Positions 35,131-40,621 of a stretch of DNA of 40,621 bases are shown in pieces. The translations under genes and the position numbers were made by a program. Every line of letters starts with the position of its first letter. Position 1 is the stretch's first letter. The DNA is from an uncultured Bacteroidaceae bacterium (lineage in GTDB: Bacteria; Bacteroidota; Bacteroidia; Bacteroidales; Bacteroidaceae): the NCBI GenBank assembly GCA_944320965.1, contig CALUJO010000019.1, positions 1 through 40,621 of the forward strand. Reading direction: 5' to 3'. Under the pieces are notes generated by a model that was not told the origin of the DNA, searched no databases, and worked only from the letters and a program-made list of their open reading frames with translations.

Positions 35131-37062
35131 ATGGAAAATATGTATTTACGCGCAAAGCGCAATTTTGAATCAAATGTAGATTTTGTTACTCCCGAGTTTG
35201 CCAACAATATTCTTGATGTTGAGGTGTCTGTCCCTCAGGGATTGGACGGAGTCAATGATGTGTCTGTGCGAATATACTCTTCATCCTATAAACTTGTTTC
35301 GGCAGAATGTGTATTGCACCAGGTTGGAAAGACATTCAGAAAGGCGCTTCTTCAAATGGGCTCTGAAGAAGTGTGGTGTGAAGGACTTTACCGTGTGTAC
35401 GTATATGTCAATAGTGTACCGAAATGGTTCTGCGAACTTTCGTTGAAGGATGACAATGAAAAGTGGTATAAGGCTGCGTTGAAACCCATAGAGGAGAATT
35501 ATGGGGAGATGATGTTTGCCGACAAATGGTGCCTGACCGACTGGTGGCACAAGATACACTGTGCACGTTTTAAGGAACCGCTTGTAAAGCTGTTGGTCGA
35601 AAGACTTGGGGCTTTCAGCCGTGACCTGGAAAATGGAACCATATCAAAAGTTCCTAATCTGCTGGTTATAGGCGATGGCGAGACGGTTGGGGCAAGTGCT
35701 TTGTCATCTATGGTTATTGGCGGATACATTACGGATGATGACATCTCAAAGAGGTACAGGTTTTCGCTCGAAGAACTTGCGACCTGTTCTTACGGATGGA
35801 ATCATATGGTGGATGAGATTGCTCAGGCAAAAGCCGTGATAGTTGATGTTCCCGAACTGAAATATACCGGTCCGGTGATTAATCTTGTAAATCTGTTTGC
35901 CAGTGTGATAAAGTATGATACTTTCAGAAATACCACTTTCATATTTAACGGCATGAGGCAGAATATCAATCTGATGATGGAACATTGTGTGCTGATGAAA
36001 GATTTGTTTACAGAAGAAACAACCTTCCGTCTGACATACGACAGGTCTGTTGTCATTGACGATGAAAACTTTGGGGAATTTGAGGCATTGCTGAAGAATT
36101 TTATCGAGAATGACAGTGAAGCTGAAGACAGTAGCTGTGAGAAAGAGGAACCTGCTGTTGTAAATGAATGTATTGATGCTGAAAAGAAACTGGCGGCAAT
36201 GGTTGGTCTGCAGCGTGTGAAGGATGATATACAAGAGGCTCGGACAATGGCTCTTTTCAATAAGAAAAGGGCAGAATATTGCTTGCAGACAAATGATAAA
36301 AACTGTAACCATATGCTGTTCCTTGGCAATCCCGGAACGGGAAAGACTACGGTTGCAAGGCTTATAGGAAAAATGTATTATGGCATGGGACTGCTGAGCA
36401 AGGGGCATACTGTTGAGACAAATCGTGCGAAACTGGTTGGCGAATTTATTGGTATGACGGAGAAAAAAGTTTTGGAGACAATAGAGGAAGCGCGTGGCGG
36501 AGTACTCTTTATTGATGAGGCTTATGCGCTTGTGACAGACGAGACTGACAAAAAGGATTTCGGTAGGGAAGTTCTTAATGCTTTGCTGACAGTTCTTTCG
36601 GAACCTAATCCGGATATGATAATAATTCTTGCCGGATATGAGGACAAGATGAACGTCATGCTCAAGACAAATCCGGGACTGAAGGACCGTTTCCCACTGA
36701 CATTCCATTTTGAAGATTACTCTGCCAGCGAACTGATGGAGATTGCCTGCCGCACTCTTGACGAACGTAATTTCAATTTGACTGATGATGCCCGTGATTG
36801 TCTTGCAGGTATAATTGAAAGATATTCAGCAAACCGTGATTGTTATTTCGGTAACGGACGCTGGGTTCATAACCTGATAGAGCAGGGGATAATAAAGAGT
36901 ATGGCACGTCGTGTAATGTCTTCTCCGGCTGCAAACGGACTGTTTGATGTAAATCTGTTTTGTACTGTCGAAAAGGATGATGTTCTGGATGCCGAACGTA
37001 ACTTTCTTCAGTCCAAAACAATAAGAATGTTCTCTCCACGCCCGATTGGTTTCCGGGCGTGA
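35131..37062 (+). CDS. CbxX/SpoVK-type AAA+ ATPase with novel N-terminal half
   Basis: The C-terminal half (about 350-643) is a CbxX/CfxQ/SpoVK AAA+ domain: Walker A GNPGTGKT (399-406), a pore-like LVGEFIGMTEKK, Walker B VLFIDEAYAL (Asp462, Glu463), an LAGYEDKM sensor and PGLKDRF arginine region. An acidic linker (about 323-345) joins it to about 320 residues I do not recognise, which include an alternating strand-helix section (LLVIGDGETVG, AVIVDVPELKY) that may be a degenerate nucleotide-binding fold. It probably forms a hexamer that remodels a protein partner. The ATG at 35131 is preferred to a TTG at 35122. Same strand as the helicase but 605 bases away with its own promoter. Confidence 0.82.
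   Translation: MENMYLRAKRNFESNVDFVTPEFANNILDVEVSVPQGLDGVNDVSVRIYSSSYKLVSAECVLHQVGKTFRKALLQMGSEEVWCEGLYRVYVYVNSVPKWFCELSLKDDNEKWYKAALKPIEENYGEMMFADKWCLTDWWHKIHCARFKEPLVKLLVERLGAFSRDLENGTISKVPNLLVIGDGETVGASALSSMVIGGYITDDDISKRYRFSLEELATCSYGWNHMVDEIAQAKAVIVDVPELKYTGPVINLVNLFASVIKYDTFRNTTFIFNGMRQNINLMMEHCVLMKDLFTEETTFRLTYDRSVVIDDENFGEFEALLKNFIENDSEAEDSSCEKEEPAVVNECIDAEKKLAAMVGLQRVKDDIQEARTMALFNKKRAEYCLQTNDKNCNHMLFLGNPGTGKTTVARLIGKMYYGMGLLSKGHTVETNRAKLVGEFIGMTEKKVLETIEEARGGVLFIDEAYALVTDETDKKDFGREVLNALLTVLSEPNPDMIIILAGYEDKMNVMLKTNPGLKDRFPLTFHFEDYSASELMEIACRTLDERNFNLTDDARDCLAGIIERYSANRDCYFGNGRWVHNLIEQGIIKSMARRVMSSPAANGLFDVNLFCTVEKDDVLDAERNFLQSKTIRMFSPRPIGFRA
37037..37061 (+). other. GC-rich hairpin over the AAA+ gene stop codon
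   Basis: CACGCCCG (37037-37044) pairs with CGGGCGTG (37054-37061) and spans the last codons and stop. No T-run follows, so this is not a standard terminator. The rest of 37063-37171 shows no signal. Confidence 0.5.
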
Positions 37063-37171
37063 TGGGAATTACCAATGTGGATTTATTGCTTTAAATATAA
37101 TGTATTGTTGATATCTGTACTTTTGGATATGATATGCAACATTGTTTTATATAAGGTATATGGCTTACAGA

Positions 37172-37999
37172 TTAAACGGATATGTTACTGATAAAATATC
37201 GGCCATCCCTGTATTCTGTCCTGATGTTTATTTTTAGCATGTGATTGCCTGCCTGATATGTAACCAGATATTTATTGCTGCTTAGCTCGGTTATTTTAAG
37301 ACTTTTAAACCACATGCAGTCAAAGTCAAAATTGTTGATTATAATGTCATATCCCAATAAACCGTCATACAGTGATTCTTCTTCTGCATTTTTGAATTGT
37401 TCCAATGCCTTTTCAGACATATTTGACAAACGTAATTCAGACAACTTCTGGTCCATGTCTTTACTCATACTGCAATATGTGGCAGTATATGACTTATAAA
37501 AACTTTCAATAAATGATTTTTCAGATGTATTGTCTGTTTCGTAATGGATTGTATCTTCCAAATGTGACAGTAGCTCGTCTCCATATTGAATACCATTTTC
37601 AATTGGAGTTATATATGCTATTTTGCATTTGCCGTTGATATGCTTCACTTTTAATGGTATTTCTGTAAGAGTTGTACTGTCTTTTTCCTTCCACAGATAA
37701 CTGACCATATACCAGTCATCACTTATTTTTCTTACATCCAGAGTCTTTATTGCATCAGAATTCATGTCTTGTGCACGTATTATAGGATTCCCTCCACTGG
37801 CATTTCCCATTCTTTGAACTTTGGATATCATTTCATCAGTCATGTAGGTTTTGCATAGAGTTTCATTATTGGAATTGTATTCCAATACATTAATCATGTA
37901 TTTTTTGTAAAAATTCTTGATTTCTTCCAAATCTTCACTATAACCAGTCAAACATGAACATATCAAAAGCACAATTGTAAAAAGAAAACTTCTGCTCAT
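37172..37999 (-). CDS. Putative lipoprotein with two similar halves
   Basis: 275 residues with an N-terminal signal (LFTIVLLICSC) whose cysteine fits a lipoprotein signal. The rest has two similar halves: each starts with a helix of the form FYKxY (residues about 29 and 167) and ends in strands of the form WYMVSYL / KYLVTYQ, then an IAYI / FISNIS strand. This recalls DUF3828-like domains, found in some immunity and stress proteins; that match is tentative. Expected in the outer or inner membrane facing the periplasm. It stands alone on the minus strand, and no promoter match was found. Confidence 0.6.
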   Translation of the reverse strand: MSRSFLFTIVLLICSCLTGYSEDLEEIKNFYKKYMINVLEYNSNNETLCKTYMTDEMISKVQRMGNASGGNPIIRAQDMNSDAIKTLDVRKISDDWYMVSYLWKEKDSTTLTEIPLKVKHINGKCKIAYITPIENGIQYGDELLSHLEDTIHYETDNTSEKSFIESFYKSYTATYCSMSKDMDQKLSELRLSNMSEKALEQFKNAEEESLYDGLLGYDIIINNFDFDCMWFKSLKITELSSNKYLVTYQAGNHMLKINIRTEYRDGRYFISNISV

Positions 38000-38244
38000 T
38001 TTTTTATTGTCATATTTTAATTGTATAATATTTTGTATGTTTTATCTGTATGCTATTCATATTTTAGATTCTAAATGATTTGATACAATCATTTAAAAAA
38101 CAAACCTTTAACACGATATCTGAGGAACAATGGTAACGATTTAGCGACCGTACAATCTTCTGCATTCCACTTTGTTTTACTGTCAAATAACTCTATAAGT
38201 TGATGCAAATATAGTGATTATTTTTAATACATAAATCTCTGTAA

Positions 38245-40524
38245 CTAGAACTTCTCACAGTATTTAATTTGTTTTGGAAACAATGTTTCAATATGAGTTA
38301 TAATTGTTTCACATACTTCTTTATAATCCTCATCTGTTAGAGGAGTTTGTTCGTTTCTCCATCCACCATGAGATAAGTCATTTATAAATATATATGATTT
38401 CTTGTCATTAGGAATATTATCCCTTATATATTCTGCAATACTGTCATTAGATACTTCGATGTTCTGAAATTTAGTTAGTGTTTCTATAATATGCCTTATA
38501 GAGTTTGCTGTGGTATGATTTGCCTTTTCTCCTTTGCGGGCAATTCTATAAATATCAATTAAGTGACTTATATATGGCACCGTAAAGTTTTCATTAAAAT
38601 CGACAAGGTCACTATTACGTAATAATAATTTCTTTTCAATGATATTATTTGCGCATAATATTCTCATAAAATCATTATTATGCGTCAGGATAATGAATTT
38701 TTCTCTATTGAGCTTTTCAAGTATCTGTTTTATATCGCGGATTATTCCACTCACGGTATAAACATATGTAAAGTCCATACTTGATATGGGATCATCAATT
38801 ACAAAGAATAGGTTCTTATAATCCTCTTCCTTTTCTATTTTTAAGTGTGCATCACCCAAATAATATGCGAACGCAATGATATTTTTTTCACCTTCACTAA
38901 GAACTCGTTTGACTTGTCCTTTATTTAGAGTAGTGCTATTAAGAATTAGATGAAAATCATCTTCACTTAAAGTGTATTTGCCAGAAAAGAAATAGTCAAG
39001 TACACATTTTATTGTTTCATATACTTTCTTCTTTTTACTAACTTTTTCAGCCTCTTTTCTTTTGGAAATATCATCATTCAATTCTTTATATTCTTTTCTT
39101 AATTCATGTATTTTTAGGATATCCTTATTACAAACCTCAACAAGATGTGCATATGCTGATTTGCATATAGCTTTTCTTATATTTTTATTTTCTTCCCCTA
39201 TTTTATTTTTCTTCTGATTGATAGTTCTGATTTTTTCATTATTACTCTCAATCAAATAATTTAATGTAATTGTATGTTTTTTAATATTTTGGATAATATC
39301 ATCACCAACTTTAATCGAAATGTCTATAGCTTCTATTTTTTTATTCGTAGCATCTAGCACATTTTGAATACAATCTTTAATTAATGTAATAACGGCAATA
39401 CTTTCCAAATTGTCATTGTCTACTGAAGGAATATATTTGGTCTTATATTCATTGTACAAATTTACTCTTTGAATTACTGTATTTTCGACATTCGACAATA
39501 GGTATATAATATTTTGCAATTGCTTACTATAGTTTTGAAATAGTTTTATGGTTTGAGATTCCGAATCAGTCAGGAATTGCGTGTATTTGTCAATCAATGC
39601 GAGAGAATCAATAGTTAATTCTTGCTCACAAAAAGGGCAATGATTATCCTTAAATAATTTAACACCTTCTTCTATAAAATTCTGTTTACTCTTGATTTTG
39701 GCTTTAAATTCGCCCGAGAACGAACTGAGATTATATTGCTTATCTAAATCACTTACAATAGTTTGTATAAAGTCGGCATCAATGGATATCTTGTCTATTA
39801 ACAATATATCCTCAAGATTTTCAGGAGTAGACTTAACCTTATTATAATCAGCAAGTAGATCTTCAACTGTTTTAGAGCAACTATGTTTTTCCCGATTTAT
39901 AGAGTCTAAAATTGCTTCTGTATTTAATAAATCTTTATATTCTTGTAATCGTTTTATATCTCTAATTGAATCAATGTTTTTTATCAAATAGGCTTGAATA
40001 ATTTTTTCGATTTGGTTTCTTAGTACGACTCCATCTTCTTTGATTTTCTTCAATTTATTTTCATCATCAGTCAAATCAATATTTGCTCTACCTAGAATAT
40101 ATCCCTGAATATCAGAGTCTTTTTCATAATTTAGGACCCTAATATTTTCTTCAACATAATCTTGATTGAATACATGATATAAGTAATGGGGATTTGGCAA
40201 AGTCGGAATATTTTTTTCTTTAATATCAAAGGATATGTCTTCAATGACAGCGTTTTCTTTGTCTGTAATTTTAAAAGCAAAATGTCCCCAATTATGGCCA
40301 AATCTAATTAATGAATCAGTAGGGCTACAACCATTCCCATCTAAACTTAAATTCTGATTAGTATGATCTAGAAGTCGAAATAATCTACTTATGAATGTTT
40401 TTCCACAGCCATTGTTTGCAAAAATACCAATCTTCAAAGAGCCAAGATGAAATTCTCTTTGCAATTTTTCTATTGGGGCAATCTGTTGACATTCAATATA
40501 TACTTTTATTTTGCTATCTGCCAT
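38245..40524 (-). CDS. RloC-like ABC-type ATPase, putative anticodon nuclease
   Basis: 759 residues. N-terminal Walker A GIFANNGCGKT (33-43) and VFNQDYVEENI are as in AAA_13 ATPases. A long coiled coil carries a zinc-hook CPFC (Cys296, Cys299). The ATPase returns with the signature LSEGEKN and Walker B FFVIDDPISSMD. The C-terminal domain has Arg677, Glu681 (R-x3-E) and His719 in NDLSHGG, spaced much like the Arg320/Glu324/His356 of PrrC anticodon nuclease. RloC and PrrC cut tRNA anticodons when phage or DNA damage is sensed. The start at 40524 is chosen over a TTG at 40542 because AGGGA lies just upstream. The gene is very AT-rich, suggesting transfer. Nuclease activity is inferred. Confidence 0.75.
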   Translation of the reverse strand: MADSKIKVYIECQQIAPIEKLQREFHLGSLKIGIFANNGCGKTFISRLFRLLDHTNQNLSLDGNGCSPTDSLIRFGHNWGHFAFKITDKENAVIEDISFDIKEKNIPTLPNPHYLYHVFNQDYVEENIRVLNYEKDSDIQGYILGRANIDLTDDENKLKKIKEDGVVLRNQIEKIIQAYLIKNIDSIRDIKRLQEYKDLLNTEAILDSINREKHSCSKTVEDLLADYNKVKSTPENLEDILLIDKISIDADFIQTIVSDLDKQYNLSSFSGEFKAKIKSKQNFIEEGVKLFKDNHCPFCEQELTIDSLALIDKYTQFLTDSESQTIKLFQNYSKQLQNIIYLLSNVENTVIQRVNLYNEYKTKYIPSVDNDNLESIAVITLIKDCIQNVLDATNKKIEAIDISIKVGDDIIQNIKKHTITLNYLIESNNEKIRTINQKKNKIGEENKNIRKAICKSAYAHLVEVCNKDILKIHELRKEYKELNDDISKRKEAEKVSKKKKVYETIKCVLDYFFSGKYTLSEDDFHLILNSTTLNKGQVKRVLSEGEKNIIAFAYYLGDAHLKIEKEEDYKNLFFVIDDPISSMDFTYVYTVSGIIRDIKQILEKLNREKFIILTHNNDFMRILCANNIIEKKLLLRNSDLVDFNENFTVPYISHLIDIYRIARKGEKANHTTANSIRHIIETLTKFQNIEVSNDSIAEYIRDNIPNDKKSYIFINDLSHGGWRNEQTPLTDEDYKEVCETIITHIETLFPKQIKYCEKF

Positions 40525-40545
40525 ATTATTCCCTATCAACAATTG

Positions 40546-40620
40546 TTATGCTGCGTTATAAATTTGAATTAGTTTTGTTTTTATCTCTCCGAAAGTCAGG
40601 CTTGTACTAAAATCAGTCGT
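40546..40620 (-). CDS. C-terminal end of an unknown upstream gene (cut by window edge)
   Basis: On the minus strand one frame is open from the edge for 24 codons, ending LTFGEIKTKLIQIYNAA then TAA (40548-40546). It stops 21 bases before the ATG of the RloC-like gene, the spacing of an operon partner. Another frame stops quickly. The family cannot be named from this tail. Confidence 0.4.
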   Translation of the reverse strand, partial: TTDFSTSLTFGEIKTKLIQIYNAA

Positions 40621-40621
40621 T

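Noticed and set aside
34994..35179. A 61-codon plus-strand frame crossing the start of the AAA+ gene
   Set aside because: It has low-complexity composition, overlaps the better-supported start in another frame, and has no promoter or ribosome site of its own.
35746..36708. A 320-codon open frame antisense to the AAA+ gene
   Set aside because: It is rich in His, Cys, Phe and Ile as expected for a shadow frame, has no recognisable domain, and lies wholly inside a gene with clear AAA+ motifs.
29645..37062. Helicase fusion and AAA+ ATPase as one operon
   Set aside because: A 605-base gap holds a repeat, a hairpin and a near-consensus promoter, so they are probably separate transcripts; a functional link remains only a hypothesis.
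38072..38095. Inverted repeat (9-base arms, 6-base loop) as terminator of the RloC-like gene
   Set aside because: No T-run follows on the minus strand and the arms are AT-rich; in such AT-rich DNA this can occur by chance.

Overview
This window looks like chromosomal DNA of a Bacteroidales species, possibly Prevotella-like or Bacteroides-like. The reasons are the many upstream matches to the Bacteroidota promoter (TAnnTTTG at -7, often with TTG or TTTG 19-21 bases further up), weak Shine-Dalgarno signals, a SusC-like/TonB-dependent receptor lineage, a C-terminal type IX secretion (T9SS)-like sorting domain on a protease, and a fused FtcD/FchA in a histidine-degradation operon. The species cannot be fixed from the sequence alone.

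Layout. 1-8.6 kb is mostly housekeeping: a flavodoxin-like reductase; a convergent pair, nucleoside phosphorylase plus a TPR/beta-propeller protein; a TtcA-type tRNA thiolase with a DUF486 membrane protein; a tight minus-strand operon (fucose-isomerase-like protein, NUC1 nuclease, MltG); and RlmH. 8.6-13.6 kb carries two cell-envelope genes on the minus strand: an M6 metalloprotease and a TonB-dependent receptor with methionine/glycine-rich loops. 13.8-15.4 kb holds a methyltransferase-like gene, a cobalamin adenosyltransferase and a DUF2795 gene. 15.6-17.2 kb is a three-gene HipB/HipS/HipT-like toxin-antitoxin unit. It sits between two diverged copies of the DUF2795 3' end and terminator. 17.4-20.2 kb has a YitT/YczE-like membrane protein and an acyl-CoA ligase.

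20.4-27.0 kb is a complete hut pathway (ftcD-fchA fusion, hutU, hutH, hutI). It converts histidine to glutamate, ammonia and a one-carbon folate. Close behind it are a YjbQ-family gene and an OmpR-type two-component pair.

29.6-40.6 kb looks like an accessory or genome-defence region. It has a 1626-residue fusion of a DEDD-type exonuclease, a RecQ helicase and a UvrD helicase; a CbxX/SpoVK-type AAA+ ATPase with an unrecognised N-terminal half and a long leader; a lipoprotein with two similar halves; and an AT-rich ABC-type ATPase with a zinc-hook CPxC and a C-terminal R-x3-E...H set, as in the RloC/PrrC anticodon nucleases. A gene cut by the window edge lies just upstream of the last one.

The strongest candidates for less-described biology are the exonuclease-RecQ-UvrD fusion and its AAA+ neighbour, the RloC-like gene with its cut-off partner, the split HipBST unit between duplicated terminators, and an intergenic repeat found at two distant sites. 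No tRNA, rRNA, CRISPR array or insertion sequence was seen.
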